Origin: Conexibacter sp. SYSU D00693
GTDB taxonomy: Bacteria > Actinomycetota > Thermoleophilia > Solirubrobacterales > Solirubrobacteraceae
Assembly: GCF_017084525.1 (NCBI RefSeq)
Contig: NZ_CP070950.1
Span: forward strand, 2,108,001 to 2,172,000
DNA length: 64,000 nucleotides
Direction: 5' to 3'
Shown piece after piece: positions 25,567 through 35,106 of the stretch (the first letter of the stretch is position 1; each line of letters starts with the position of its first letter). Made by a program: the position numbers and the translations under genes. The notes under the pieces are model-generated. The model did not search any database. It was not told the DNA's origin and saw nothing but the letters and a program-made list of their open reading frames with translations.

Positions 25567-26481
25567 TCAGGCGCGGGCGGGCTCGCCGGCGGCCAGGCCG
25601 AACGTGACGCCCGTCAGGGCCTCGCTGCGCTCCCACAGGGCCTGCGCCATGACGCGGTCCTGTGCGGCGGCGGAGCGGCCGACGAGCTTCGGGTGGCCGC
25701 GCGACTGCTGGAATCCGTCGGGCCCGACGAAGCTGTCGCCCGGGACGTCCGCGACGAGGCCGTAGAGCGTCGGCCACGCGCCGGCCTCGGCGCTCTGGGC
25801 CATGACGCGGTTGAGCAGTCCCATCACCAGGTCCGCGCCGAAGCGCTCGGTGTGGAACTGGAGGTTGGTCGCCGCGTAGCCCGGGTGGGCGGCGATCGCG
25901 CGGACCGGCGAGCCGGCCCCGTCCAGGCGGCGCTGGAGCTCGGAGACGAAGAGGAGGTTCGCGAGCTTCGACTGGCCGTAGGCCGACCACGTCCTGAACG
26001 ACCTGCGCTCCCAGTTGAGGTCGTCCAGGTCGATCGCGCCCTGGCGGTGGGCCATCGAGGACACGACCACGACGCGGTCGGTGACGTGCTCGAGCAGCAG
26101 GTTCACCAGGGCGAAGTGGCCGAGGTGGTTCGTGCCGAACTGCAGTTCGAAGCCGTCGGCGGTGCGCCGCAGCGGCGTCGCCATCACGCCGGCGTTGGCG
26201 ACGAGGCCGGCGATGGGGGCGTCCCCCCAGGCGTCGGCGAACGCCCGGACCGAGGCGAGGTCGGCGAGGTCGAGGTGGCGCGCCTGGGCACCGTCGGGCA
26301 GCTCTGCCGCGAGCGCGGCGCCGCGCTCGAGGTCCCGGACGGCGAGGACGACCTGGGCGCCGGCGCCCGCGAGCGCGCGGGCGGTCTCGAGGCCGAGGCC
26401 GTTGGTGGCGCCGGTGACGACGTACGTGCGGCCGTCGAGCGCCGGGAGGTCGGCCGCGGTCCACTTCTGGGAGGAGGGCAT
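25567..26481 (-). CDS. SDR family oxidoreductase (protochlorophyllide-reductase-like group)
   Basis: A 304-residue dehydrogenase with TYVVTGATNGLGLETARALAGAG (NAD(P) site), LVANAGVMATP, VVVSSMAH and catalytic YGQSK. The 210-300 region follows the retinol/oxidoreductase-like SDR pattern with a long C-terminus (GDSFVGPDGFQQSRGHPKLV). The ATG at 26481 sits 7 nt after the TACATT of a strong promoter (TTGACA, 17 nt, TACATT), so it is leaderless; the longer frame to 26517 starts upstream of the promoter and is rejected. Divergent from a TetR gene. Confidence 0.92.
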   Translation of the reverse strand: MPSSQKWTAADLPALDGRTYVVTGATNGLGLETARALAGAGAQVVLAVRDLERGAALAAELPDGAQARHLDLADLASVRAFADAWGDAPIAGLVANAGVMATPLRRTADGFELQFGTNHLGHFALVNLLLEHVTDRVVVVSSMAHRQGAIDLDDLNWERRSFRTWSAYGQSKLANLLFVSELQRRLDGAGSPVRAIAAHPGYAATNLQFHTERFGADLVMGLLNRVMAQSAEAGAWPTLYGLVADVPGDSFVGPDGFQQSRGHPKLVGRSAAAQDRVMAQALWERSEALTGVTFGLAAGEPARA

Positions 26482-26488
26482 GCGCCGC

Positions 26489-26517
26489 AATGTAGTCACT
26501 GCCGACTTTGTTGTCAA
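26489..26517 (-). promoter_or_regulatory. Promoter of the SDR gene: TTGACA - 17 nt - TACATT
   Basis: On the minus strand TTGACA (26517-26512) and TACATT (26494-26489) are separated by exactly 17 nt, a near-consensus sigma-70-type promoter. The -10 ends 7 nt before the ATG, so transcription should start at or next to the start codon. The region overlaps a TetR-type palindrome. Confidence 0.8.
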
Positions 26518-26521
26518 CGTC
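26504..26521. promoter_or_regulatory. Candidate TetR operator GACTTTG-TTGT-CAACGTC
   Basis: Imperfect inverted repeat with half sites GACnTTG and CAAnGTC around a 4-nt centre. It covers the -35 hexamer of the SDR promoter and lies about 20 bp upstream of the -10 of the divergent TetR gene. A flanking ATGTAG/CTACAT pair (26490-26495 and 26521-26526) adds further symmetry. Confidence 0.55.
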
Positions 26522-26556
26522 TACATCGGCCGCCGATCGCGGTACGCTGCTGCGCG

Positions 26557-27162
26557 ATGGCCGCGACGGCGCCACGCAGCTACCACCACGGCAACCTCCG
26601 CGCCGAGCTGCTCGCCCACGCGGAGGAGGCGCTGCGCGCCGGCGGCCTCGCCGACCTGTCGCTGCGCGAGCTCGCCCGCCGCGCCGGCGTGAGCCACGCC
26701 GCCCCGCGCCGCCACTTCGCCGACAAGCAGGCGCTGTTCGACGCGCTCGCCCAGGAGGGCTTCGAGCGCCTGGGCCGCGAGATGGAGGACGCCGACCCGG
26801 GCGGCCAGGCGCCGTGGCGCGACCGGCTCGCCGCGTTCGCCCGGGCCTACGTCACCTTCGCGACGCGCGATGCCGCGCTGCTCGACCTCATGTTCGCCGG
26901 CAAGCACCGGCCCGACGTCCCGCCGGGTGTGCGCGAGGCGGCCGACCGGGCCTTCGGCCGGCCGCTCGAGCTCATCGCCGCGGGCCAGGCCGCCGGCGCG
27001 GTGGAGGCCGGCGATCCCAGGGAGGTCTCGCTGTTCGCCTTCGCCGCGCTCCAGGGCCTCGCCGCGCTGAGCACGAGCGACATGCTCTCCGGCGCGGGGT
27101 TCACGGTCGACGACGTGCTGGACGGCGTCGTCGACCGGCTCGTGCGCGCGCTCGCCCCCTAG
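26557..27162 (+). CDS. TetR/AcrR family transcriptional regulator
   Basis: A 201-residue regulator. It has the YHHGNLRAELLAHAEEAL opening and helix-turn-helix LSLRELARRAGVSHAAPRRHFADKQALFDALA, typical of the WHG-domain TetR group; the C-terminal domain (residues 80-195) matches that group too. The ATG is 8 nt after TACGCT (26543-26548) with no ribosome site. The divergent SDR gene with a palindrome in its promoter is the likely target. The gene's stop overlaps that of the convergent M23 gene by 4 bp. Confidence 0.93.
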   Translation: MAATAPRSYHHGNLRAELLAHAEEALRAGGLADLSLRELARRAGVSHAAPRRHFADKQALFDALAQEGFERLGREMEDADPGGQAPWRDRLAAFARAYVTFATRDAALLDLMFAGKHRPDVPPGVREAADRAFGRPLELIAAGQAAGAVEAGDPREVSLFAFAALQGLAALSTSDMLSGAGFTVDDVLDGVVDRLVRALAP

Positions 27163-27764
27163 GCGGTGCCGCGGCCCGGCGCGCGGGCGGCGCGGCGCAG
27201 CAGCGGCCGCGGGTCCAGCGGCTCGCCCTGCGGCGAGCGGCCGCGGCGCACCTCGAGGTGGAGGTGGTCGCCCCAGCAGCTGCCGATGCACCCGACGCGC
27301 CCGACGCGCTCGCCCGCGCGCAGCCGCTCACCGGTCCGCACGCTCGCCGGCCGCTGGAGGTGGAGGTACACGAGCGTGCGGTGGCGCCGGCGGTCGTAGA
27401 GGGCCACGAAGTTCCCGCGGCCGTCGCCGCTGCCGGTCTCGAGGACGACGCTGTCGGTCAGCGCGACGAGCGGCGTGCCGGCGGGCGCGAAGACGTCCTG
27501 GCCCTCGTGCACGTGCGACCCGCGGTGGTCACCGAACGCCCCGGCGCCCGCGCGGTCGACGCGCGCGGTGCCGCGGACGGGGAAGCGCACACGGGCCGCG
27601 AGGCGGCGCTCGTGCGCGGCGCGCCGGGCGGCGCGGGTCCGGCGCTGCGCGCGCAGGACGGGAGCGACGTCGCCCAGCGGCGGGAGCTCGGCGACGTCGC
27701 GCGTGACCGGCGCGACGACCGGCTCCGGGGTCAGCGGTGGTGGCACCTCGCTGAAGAAGGGCAC
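27159..27764 (-). CDS. M23 family metallopeptidase (LytM-like)
   Basis: A 201-residue peptidoglycan endopeptidase-like protein. The zinc-site motifs are [12 protein letters not shown] (HxxxD) and DHLHLEV (HxH), with the [14 protein letters not shown] and [10 protein letters not shown] segments around them. The only usable start in the frame is a GTG, which gives a protein without a recognisable signal peptide. The frame is open further upstream but contains no ATG, GTG or TTG. It may be exported by an unusual route or begin at a non-standard codon. Divergent from the luciferase-like gene. Confidence 0.85.
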   Translation of the reverse strand: MPFFSEVPPPLTPEPVVAPVTRDVAELPPLGDVAPVLRAQRRTRAARRAAHERRLAARVRFPVRGTARVDRAGAGAFGDHRGSHVHEGQDVFAPAGTPLVALTDSVVLETGSGDGRGNFVALYDRRRHRTLVYLHLQRPASVRTGERLRAGERVGRVGCIGSCWGDHLHLEVRRGRSPQGEPLDPRPLLRRAARAPGRGTA

Positions 27765-27850
27765 AGGGAGGTACCCCTGCAGGCGTCCCCGGGTTACACC
27801 GACGTGCGACAGGTGCAGGCCTTTCGTGCGCGCGGCACACTGGCCGGACC

Positions 27851-28918
27851 ATGGAGCTCGGCATCTACACCTTCGGCGAGCTGACCGCCGACCCGGCGAC
27901 GGGACGCAGGGACACGCCGCAGCAGCGGATGGCCGACCTGCTCGAGGAGATCGAGCTGGCCGACGAGGTCGGGCTCGACGTCTTCGGCGTGGGCGAGCAC
28001 CATCGCCCGGACTTCATGGTCTCTGCGCCCGCCGTCGTCCTGGCCGCGGCGGCGCGCACGACGAAGCGCATCCGGCTGACCAGCGCGGTGTCCGTCCTGA
28101 GCTCCGACGACCCGGTGCGCGTCTTCCAGCAGTTCGCCACCCTCGACCTCCTCTCGGGCGGGCGCGCGGAGGTCATGGCGGGCCGCGGCTCGTTCATCGA
28201 GTCCTTCCCGCTGTTCGGCTACGACCTCGACGACTACGACGAGCTCTTCGCCGAGAAGCTGGGCCTGCTGCTCGCGCTGCGCGAGCAGGAGGTCGTCACC
28301 TGGTCGGGCCGGCACCGCCCGCCGATCGACGGCCGCGCCGTCTACCCGCGACCGGCGCAGGACCCGCTGCCCGTCTGGGTCGCCGTCGGCGGCACTCCGC
28401 AGTCCGTCGTGCGCGCCGGGATGCTCGGCCTGCCCCTGGCCATCGCGATCATCGGCGGGATGCCCGAGCGCTTCGCGCCGCTCGCCGACCTCCACCGCCG
28501 CGCGCTGGCCGAGGGCGGCCACGACCCCCAGCCGCTGAGCATCAACTCCCACGGCTTCATCGCCCGCACCAAGCGCGAGGCCGCCGACATCGCCTTCCCC
28601 ACGCACAAGGTCGTCATGGACCAGATCGGCCGCGAGCGCGGCTGGCCGCCCATGCGCCGCCAGGACTTCGACGCCGGCACGACGCTGCGCGGCGCCAACG
28701 TCGTCGGCAGCCCCGAGGAGGTCGCCGAGAAGGTCCTCTTCCAGCACGAGCTCTTCGGCCACGACCGCTTCCTGCTCCAGCTCAGCGTCGGCACGCTCCC
28801 CCACGACGCGGTCATGCGGGCCATCGAGCTCCTGGGCACCGAGGTCGCGCCCATCGTGCGCGACGAGGTGGCCCGGCGCACCGCCTCCTCGGTTGCGCCC
28901 GCGGGCAGCGGGGAATGA
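27851..28918 (+). CDS. LLM class flavin-dependent oxidoreductase
   Basis: A 355-residue luciferase-like monooxygenase. It has [72 protein letters not shown] (two pieces) and a late [22 protein letters not shown], typical of the FMN-dependent alkanal/alkane type rather than the F420 type. The ATG is 9 nt after CACACT. Its TGA overlaps an ATG (ATGA) in the frame of the next gene. Substrate unknown. Confidence 0.92.
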   Translation: MELGIYTFGELTADPATGRRDTPQQRMADLLEEIELADEVGLDVFGVGEHHRPDFMVSAPAVVLAAAARTTKRIRLTSAVSVLSSDDPVRVFQQFATLDLLSGGRAEVMAGRGSFIESFPLFGYDLDDYDELFAEKLGLLLALREQEVVTWSGRHRPPIDGRAVYPRPAQDPLPVWVAVGGTPQSVVRAGMLGLPLAIAIIGGMPERFAPLADLHRRALAEGGHDPQPLSINSHGFIARTKREAADIAFPTHKVVMDQIGRERGWPPMRRQDFDAGTTLRGANVVGSPEEVAEKVLFQHELFGHDRFLLQLSVGTLPHDAVMRAIELLGTEVAPIVRDEVARRTASSVAPAGSGE

Positions 28919-28983
28919 GCATCCTCATGGACGGCTCAGGTGCGACATACCTCGCGTTGAGGAACGTCGTGTGGGGTGCAGGC

Positions 28984-29325
28984 ATGCCCGCCGCGACGAC
29001 CACGCGCCGCCGCTCCGAGCTCCCCGTCCGCTACGTCGGCTGCCAGGGTGGGGACGGGCCGCGCGTCTGGGTGCAGGACGACCGGCTGCGCCGCCCGCTG
29101 CACACCGACACGACGCCCGCCTGGGGCCGGCGCGGTCCGGCGACCGCGGCGCTGGCGCGAGCGATCCTGCTCGACGCGACGGACAACCCGGCGCTGGTCG
29201 AGGCGCGCTGCCGGCCGTTCGTGCACGAGGTGCTCGCGACGCTGCCGCCCGACGGGTTCTCGCTCACCCGCGACGAGGTGCTTGCCTGGGTCGAGGCCCA
29301 CGCGGCGGCGCCGGCCGCCGCGTAG
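28984..29325 (+). CDS. DUF6166-like small protein
   Basis: A 113-residue protein containing LPVRYVGCQGGDGPRVWVQDDRLRRPL and ATAALARAILLDATDNPALVEARCRPFVHEVLATLPPDGF (described in parts), which I associate with DUF6166 proteins. The function is unknown. An earlier in-frame ATG at 28915 overlaps the monooxygenase stop and would add 23 less typical residues (ILMDGSGATYLALRNVVWGAG); either start is possible. Followed closely by an acyltransferase gene. Confidence 0.72.
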   Translation: MPAATTTRRRSELPVRYVGCQGGDGPRVWVQDDRLRRPLHTDTTPAWGRRGPATAALARAILLDATDNPALVEARCRPFVHEVLATLPPDGFSLTRDEVLAWVEAHAAAPAAA

Positions 29326-29328
29326 TCC

Positions 29329-30492
29329 GTGGCAGCAGGTGGGACCGCCACCGCGCCTCAGGGCGCGGGGCACCGTCTGGACGCCCTGGACGGCCTGCGC
29401 GGCCTCACCGCGCTGGGGATCGTCGTCCTGCACGTCTGGATGTACGTCTACGGCGACCTGGGCAAGCCCGACAAGACGTTCACCGACGTCCTCATCGGCG
29501 AGCTGCGCATCGGCGTGCCGGTGTTCTTCGCGCTCTCGGGCTTCTTCGTGCACCGCGCGTTCGTGGCGGCCTCGCTCGACGGCCGGCCGCGGCCGCACCT
29601 CGGCCACTACGCGCTGCGCCGCGCCGCCCGGATCCTCCCGGCGTACTGGGTCGCGGTCCTCGGCGCGTTCCTGCTGCTGTCCCACCTCGCGCACCCGATG
29701 GGCGTCACCGCCGGCGAGCTGCCGGTCTTCCTCCTGCTCGCGCAGGAGTGGTTCCCCGAGACCGCCAAGCAGCTCGACCCGCCGATGTGGACGCTCGGCG
29801 TGGAGCTCACCTTCTACGCGCTGCTGCCGCTCGTCGCGCTCGTGACGCTGCGCCTGGCGCGTCGCGGCCAGGCGCTCGTGTGCGGCGGGGTGGTGGCCGC
29901 CGGCGTCGGCTTCGTCGCCTGGAACGCCCTGGCGCCCTGGAACCCGGTGCTCGACGACAAGCTGCCGGTCCACCTCGCCGAGTTCGGCGCGGGCATGCTC
30001 GTCGCGACGCTGACCCACGGCCGGCAGGCCTCGCGGCGCACCGGCCGCCTGCTGCTGGGCGGCGGCCTCGCGCTCGTCGCGCTCAACGCCTGGTGGCACG
30101 GCTACGCCGTGGGCCCGCAGACGCTGCGCGACGTCCTCGCCGACCAGCCGGCCGTGCTGGGCATCGCCATGGTCATCGCCTCCTACGCCCTCGTCGCCCG
30201 CCGGGCTCGGCTGCTGGCCGGCGCGCCCGCGCGCTGGGCGGGCAAGCTCTCCTACGGCACGTACCTCGCGCACTACCTCGTGATCTTCTGGCTGCGCACG
30301 ACGGACCGCTGGCCGGAGACGCTGGGCGGCGCGCTGGTCGCCGTCTTCGCGATCACCCTGCCGCTGGCGCTGCTCTCGTGGGTGGTCGTCGAGCAGCCCG
30401 CGATCCGCTGGGCCGCGGCGCGCACGACGCGCGGGCGCCGCACGGCGAGCCGGACGCACCCGCGCACGCAGGCGCGGCCCGCGACCGCCTGA
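29329..30492 (+). CDS. Acyltransferase 3 family membrane protein
   Basis: A 387-residue integral membrane acyltransferase with ten or so helices. The first helix carries LDALDGLRGLTALGIVVLHVWMY, where the histidine is the conserved catalytic residue of the OafA/NolL family. GVPVFFALSGFFVHR, RRAARILPAYWVAV and MWTLGVELTFY complete the family pattern. It transfers acyl groups to surface carbohydrates or lipids in known members. GTG start, three bases after the preceding stop. Convergent with a cell-wall hydrolase gene. Confidence 0.92.
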   Translation: MAAGGTATAPQGAGHRLDALDGLRGLTALGIVVLHVWMYVYGDLGKPDKTFTDVLIGELRIGVPVFFALSGFFVHRAFVAASLDGRPRPHLGHYALRRAARILPAYWVAVLGAFLLLSHLAHPMGVTAGELPVFLLLAQEWFPETAKQLDPPMWTLGVELTFYALLPLVALVTLRLARRGQALVCGGVVAAGVGFVAWNALAPWNPVLDDKLPVHLAEFGAGMLVATLTHGRQASRRTGRLLLGGGLALVALNAWWHGYAVGPQTLRDVLADQPAVLGIAMVIASYALVARRARLLAGAPARWAGKLSYGTYLAHYLVIFWLRTTDRWPETLGGALVAVFAITLPLALLSWVVVEQPAIRWAAARTTRGRRTASRTHPRTQARPATA

Positions 30493-30495
30493 CGG

Positions 30496-31278
30496 CTACA
30501 GCCCGACGGGGTGGCGGGTGGAGAACCCGCGGCGCTTGCCGATCACCGGCCGCCAGCGCACGCCCTTGCGCCCCGACGGGTCGCCGACCGGGCTGGTGTC
30601 CAGCCGCAGCCCCGCGATCTCCATGTAGACGTGGCCCTTGTTGGCGTAGACGCTGACCCAGCGCCCGGTGCCACCGGAGCCCCAGCGGGCCAGGGAGCCC
30701 GAGACGCGCGGCGCGTTGAGCAGGCCCGTGCGGATGAGCGCGTAGCTCACGGCGCCCGAGCAGTCGTAGCCGCGGTCGACGATCGACGCGTGGCCGCCGC
30801 CCCACTTGTAGGGCTTGCCGACGATCTGGTTGGCCGCGGCGATCATCTGGCGCACGCGCTTGGGCGCCCCGCGCGGCACCGCCGCCTTGCCGTCCTTGCG
30901 CATCCGCGCCACCTTGCCGGCGACGGTCCTGCCCGTCACGAGCTTGGGCAGGAGCGACTCGACGGGGTCGGTGAGGAGCCCGCCGCCGGCGTCCTGCTCG
31001 GTGCCCTGGCCGTCGTCGACCTCCGGCAGCGGGAAGACGCCGTCGTCGGTGCCGCCCGCCTGGTCGCCGGTGTCGTCCCAGACCTGGCCGCCCTGGTCGT
31101 CCTCGTCGGACCAGTCGTCCTCGTCCTCGTCGCTCCAGTCGCCGTCGTCGTAGGCGCCGCCCGTCGGGGCGTCGGCCTCGTGCCAGGGGCGGTGGTGGGC
31201 GCTCGCGGGCGCCGCGCAGGCGACGACCGCCAGCAGCGCGGCGACCAGCAGGGGCAGGACGGGGGTGCGACGGGCCAT
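30496..31278 (-). CDS. Secreted NlpC/P60-like cell-wall hydrolase
   Basis: A 260-residue protein with signal peptide (residues 1-27, cleavage near ASA-HH). A low-complexity acidic stretch (about 40-95, rich in Asp, Glu and Gly) and a linker precede a C-terminal cysteine-peptidase domain: KPYKWGGGHASIVDRGYDCSGAVSYAL (nucleophile Cys in DCSG) and HVYMEIAGLRLDTS (catalytic His). The GRWVSVYANKGHVY strand is typical of NlpC/P60. It probably cleaves peptidoglycan stem peptides outside the membrane. The acidic stretch could bind cations or wall polymers. Confidence 0.9.
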   Translation of the reverse strand: MARRTPVLPLLVAALLAVVACAAPASAHHRPWHEADAPTGGAYDDGDWSDEDEDDWSDEDDQGGQVWDDTGDQAGGTDDGVFPLPEVDDGQGTEQDAGGGLLTDPVESLLPKLVTGRTVAGKVARMRKDGKAAVPRGAPKRVRQMIAAANQIVGKPYKWGGGHASIVDRGYDCSGAVSYALIRTGLLNAPRVSGSLARWGSGGTGRWVSVYANKGHVYMEIAGLRLDTSPVGDPSGRKGVRWRPVIGKRRGFSTRHPVGL

Positions 31279-31342
31279 CGGCCCCCGGGATCGGCACCTC
31301 GGCGCAGGACCTGAGCAAGATCCCGCCCAGCTGGACGCTCGC

Positions 31343-34300
31343 TCAGGAAGCGGGTCCGGCGGCGGTCAGGGCCTCACGCGCCGCCTCGTCCAGCGCCTTG
31401 CGGATGCGCTTGGCCGACACCTGCTTGCGCGCGCCCAGGCCCTGGGCGAAGTGGCTCATCCGCAGCTCCTCGAGCATCCACGGGACCTCGCGCAGCGCCT
31501 CGGGCAGCGGGCGCCCCGCGGGCCACGCCGCACGCCGGGCGGCGAGGAGCGCCTCGAGCTCCTGCACCGCGCGCAGCCGGTCGAGGTCGACGGCGAGCGC
31601 GTCGGGGACGCGCTCGAGCCGCCGGGCGGCGCCGCGGACGTAGCGCAGGACGTCGGGCAGGCGCCGGACGCCGACCCCGGCCAGGAAGCCGGGGTGCACG
31701 AGCCGGCCGAGCTGGCGGCTGACGTCCTCGCGCACCGGGGCGAACTGCGGGCCGCGCAGCGCCTCGAGCCCGCGCCGGACCTCGCGCACCGCGTCGAGCA
31801 CCTCCACCGCCTGGTCGACGACCTGGGCGGTGGCCGGCACGAGGTGCCCGGCGACGTGGTCGCGCAGGCGCCCGAAGGACGCCGCGTCCCAGGCCGGCCC
31901 GCCGGCCTGGGCCACGAGCGCGTCGACCGCCGCGACCGTGGCGTCCTGCAGCACCGCCGCGAGGCTGCCGTGCGGCGCGGTCGCCAGCGTGAGCTGCGCG
32001 GCGGGGCTCAGCCGGTCGCGGACCGCCTTGGCCGGCGAGGGCGACGTGAGCAGCAGCAGCCGGCGCGTGCCCGCGGCCATCGCGGCGGCCTGCTGCTCGG
32101 GCGTGTCCAGGACCCGGACGCCGACGGTCTCGCCCTCGTCGACCAGCGCCGGGAACGCCGCCACCGCGCCGCCGCTGCCCGGCAGCTCGACGCGCCGGGG
32201 CAGCTCGCCCACGCCGTCCCACGTCCGCAGTCCGTGGCGCTCGAGGTCCGGCGTGGCGGCGGTCAGCTGCTCCTGCAGCAGCGGCCGCGCCGCGGCGCGC
32301 AGCGCATCGAGGTCACGGCCCTCGGCGACGACCCGCCCCTGCTCGTCCTCGACGCGGAAGGCGAGGCGCAGGTGGTCGGGCACGCGCTCGAGGTCCCAGT
32401 CGGCGTAGGCGATGCGCACGCCCCGAAGCGCCGCCACCTCGCGGGCGACCGCCTCGAGCAGCGGCTCCCTGCCCGGCCGCAGCCGTGCGACCACGGCCTT
32501 CGCCGTCTCGGGCACCGGCACGAGCGGCTTGCGCAGCTCCTTGGGCAGGCCGCGCAGCAGCGCCGTGACGAGCTCCTCGCGCAGGGCCGGGACCTGCCAG
32601 GTGAACGCGTCGGCGTCGAGCGCGGCCAGCGCCGTGAGGGGGACGTGGACGGTGACGCCGTCGTCGGGCGCGCCCGGCTCGAACCGGTACGAGAGCGCCA
32701 TCTCCAGCTCGCCGTCTCGCCAGACGACCGGGCGCTCGTCGGGGTCGTCGAGCGACCCCGCCGCCGCCTCGTCGACCAGCAGCTCGCGCGGCAGCGTCAG
32801 GAGGTCGGGGTCGTCCTTGCGGGCGTCGCGCCACCAGCGGTCGAAGGACCGTGCGTCGACCACCTCGGCCGGCACCCGCGCGTCGAAGAAGGCCAGGAGC
32901 GTCTCGTCGGAGGCCAGCAGCCCCCGCCGGCGGCTGCGGTGCTCGAGCTCCTCGACCTCCTCGAGGCGCCGGCCGTTCTCGGCGAAGAAGCGCTGGCGCG
33001 TGTCCCAGTCGCGCTCGACGAGCGCCTTGCGGAGGAACAGCTCGCGGGCGCCGGCCGGGTCCAGCCGGGCCAGGCCGACGCGCCGCCCGGCCACGACCGG
33101 CAGGCCGTAGAGCGTCACGCGCTCGGTGACGACGGCGCTGCCGCGCCGGCGCTCCCAGCGCGGCTCCTCGTGCGTGCGCCGGACCAGGTGCTCGGCCAGC
33201 GGCTCGATCCACGCCGGCTCGATGCGGGCGACCGTCCGTCCCCACAGCCGCGAGGTCTCGACGAGCTCGGCGGCCATCACCCACGACGGCGGCTTCTTGG
33301 CGAGCGCGCTCGCCGGGAAGACGGCGAACCGCGCGCCGCGGGCACCGAGGTACTCGCCCTTCCTGCGGGCGTCCCGGACGCCCACGTGGGACAGCAGCCC
33401 GGCCAGCAGCGCCTGGTGGACCGCCGCCGGCTCGGCCGGCTGCTGGTTGAAGCGCACGCCGACGTCCTTGGCGGCCGAGCGCAGCTGGCCGGCGAGGTCC
33501 TGCCACTCGCGGATGCGCAGGACGTGCAGGAACTCGCTCTTGCACTCGCGCCGGAAGGCGCTGCCCGACAGCACCCGCTGGCGCTCGCGCAGGTGGTTCC
33601 ACAGGTTCAGCAGCGCCAGGAAGTCCGACGTCTCGTCGGCGAAGCGCGCGTGGCGCTCGTCGGCGGCCTGCCGCTTGTCGGCCGGGCGCTCGCGCGGGTC
33701 CTGGATGGAGAGCGCCGCCGCGATGACGACGACCTCCGTCGCACAGTGGCGCCGGTCGGCCTCGAGGACCATCCGTCCCAGCCGCGGGTCGACCGGCAGC
33801 CGGGCCAGCTTGCGCCCGAGCTTCGTCAGGCGCTTGCGCGGGTCCTCCTGCTGTGGGTCCAGCGCGCCGAGCTCGTGCAGGAGCGCGAGGCCGTCGCGGA
33901 CCTGACGGCGGTCGGGCGGGTCGAGGAAGGGGAAGTCCTCGACGTCGCCCAGGCCGAGCGCCGCCATCTGGAGGATCACCGCGGCGAGGCTCGTGCGCTG
34001 GACCTCGGGGTCGGTGAACGCCGGGCGCGCCTCGAAGTCCTCCTCGGCGTAGAGCCGGATGCAGATGCCCTCGGCGACACGGCCGCAGCGGCCCTTGCGC
34101 TGGTTGGCCGACGCCTGCGAGATGCGCTCGATCGGCAGCCGCCGGACCTTGAGCCGGGCGCTGTAGCGGCTGATGCGTGCGGTGCCCGGGTCGACGACGT
34201 ACCGGATGCCGGGGACCGTCAGCGACGTCTCGGCGACGTTCGTGGCCAGGACGACGCGCGGCTTGCCGCCCGGCTTGAAGACGCGCTGCTGCTCCTCGGC

Positions 34301-35086
34301 CGACAGCCGCGCGAAGAGCGGCAGGACCTCGACGCCGTCGCCGAGCCGGCCGCGCAGCCCCTCCGCGGTGTCGCGGATCTCGCGCTCGCCGCTGAGGAAG
34401 ACGAGGACGTCGCCACGGCCCTCGCCGAAGAGCTCCTCGACCGCGTCGCCGATCGCCTCGGCCTGGTCGCGCTCGCCGGCCTCCGGGTCGTCGGGGTCCA
34501 CCACCGGGCGGTAGCGGACCTCGACCGGGTACGTGCGCCCCGACACCTCCACGACCGGCGCGCCGTCGAAATGCGCGCTGAAGCGGTCGGTCTCGATCGT
34601 CGCGCTGGTGATGACGACCTTGAGGTCGGGCCGGCGCGGCAGGATCCGCTTGAGGCAGCCGAGCAGGAAGTCGATGTTCAGCGACCGCTCGTGGGCCTCG
34701 TCGACGACGACCGTGCTGTAGCGGCGCAGCAGCGGATCGCGCGCGATCTCCGCCAGCAGCAGGCCGTCGGTCATGAGCCGCACCTGCGTCTCGGCGCTCG
34801 AGCGGTCGCTGAAGCGCACCGCGTAGCCGACCTCGCGACCGAGCTGCACCCCGAGCTCCTCGGCGATGCGCTGGGCGACGGTCCGCGCCGCCAGCCGCCG
34901 CGGCTGGGTGTGGGCGATCATCCCGGCCTCGCCGCGGCCGAGCTCGAGCAGCATCTTGGGCAGCTGCGTCGTCTTGCCCGACCCGGTCTCGCCCGCGACG
35001 ATCACGACCTGGTGGTCGCGCAGGACCTCCAGGAGCTCGTCCCGCCGGGCCGAGACCGGCAGCTGCGGCGGGTACGTGATCCGCAC
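31343..35086 (-). CDS. hrpA: ATP-dependent RNA helicase HrpA
   Basis: A 1247-residue DEAH helicase, close to the roughly 1300 of E. coli HrpA. Motif I is GETGSGKTTQLPK, Ia QPRRLAARTVA, II VVVDEAHERSLN, III ITSATIE, and VI QRKGRCGRVAEG. A helicase-associated OB region and the long HrpA-specific C-terminal domain (DUF3418-like, with VWRDGELEMALSYRFEPG and ending around VDEAAREAL) follow. The frame is open far upstream through the desaturase gene, but GTG at 35086, 7 nt after TACCCT, is the natural start (VRITYPPQLPVSARRDEL). Role: RNA remodelling; in E. coli it rescues stalled ribosomes. Confidence 0.95.
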   Translation of the reverse strand: MRITYPPQLPVSARRDELLEVLRDHQVVIVAGETGSGKTTQLPKMLLELGRGEAGMIAHTQPRRLAARTVAQRIAEELGVQLGREVGYAVRFSDRSSAETQVRLMTDGLLLAEIARDPLLRRYSTVVVDEAHERSLNIDFLLGCLKRILPRRPDLKVVITSATIETDRFSAHFDGAPVVEVSGRTYPVEVRYRPVVDPDDPEAGERDQAEAIGDAVEELFGEGRGDVLVFLSGEREIRDTAEGLRGRLGDGVEVLPLFARLSAEEQQRVFKPGGKPRVVLATNVAETSLTVPGIRYVVDPGTARISRYSARLKVRRLPIERISQASANQRKGRCGRVAEGICIRLYAEEDFEARPAFTDPEVQRTSLAAVILQMAALGLGDVEDFPFLDPPDRRQVRDGLALLHELGALDPQQEDPRKRLTKLGRKLARLPVDPRLGRMVLEADRRHCATEVVVIAAALSIQDPRERPADKRQAADERHARFADETSDFLALLNLWNHLRERQRVLSGSAFRRECKSEFLHVLRIREWQDLAGQLRSAAKDVGVRFNQQPAEPAAVHQALLAGLLSHVGVRDARRKGEYLGARGARFAVFPASALAKKPPSWVMAAELVETSRLWGRTVARIEPAWIEPLAEHLVRRTHEEPRWERRRGSAVVTERVTLYGLPVVAGRRVGLARLDPAGARELFLRKALVERDWDTRQRFFAENGRRLEEVEELEHRSRRRGLLASDETLLAFFDARVPAEVVDARSFDRWWRDARKDDPDLLTLPRELLVDEAAAGSLDDPDERPVVWRDGELEMALSYRFEPGAPDDGVTVHVPLTALAALDADAFTWQVPALREELVTALLRGLPKELRKPLVPVPETAKAVVARLRPGREPLLEAVAREVAALRGVRIAYADWDLERVPDHLRLAFRVEDEQGRVVAEGRDLDALRAAARPLLQEQLTAATPDLERHGLRTWDGVGELPRRVELPGSGGAVAAFPALVDEGETVGVRVLDTPEQQAAAMAAGTRRLLLLTSPSPAKAVRDRLSPAAQLTLATAPHGSLAAVLQDATVAAVDALVAQAGGPAWDAASFGRLRDHVAGHLVPATAQVVDQAVEVLDAVREVRRGLEALRGPQFAPVREDVSRQLGRLVHPGFLAGVGVRRLPDVLRYVRGAARRLERVPDALAVDLDRLRAVQELEALLAARRAAWPAGRPLPEALREVPWMLEELRMSHFAQGLGARKQVSAKRIRKALDEAAREALTAAGPAS

Positions 35087-35106
35087 CCACCGCAGGGTAG
35101 GCGCCG

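Noticed and set aside
25555-25765. Extended C-terminus of the plus-strand SDR as a true 300-residue protein
   Set aside because: The extra residues are read opposite the convergent SDR gene, lack family similarity, and the alternative frame gives the expected tail and stop.
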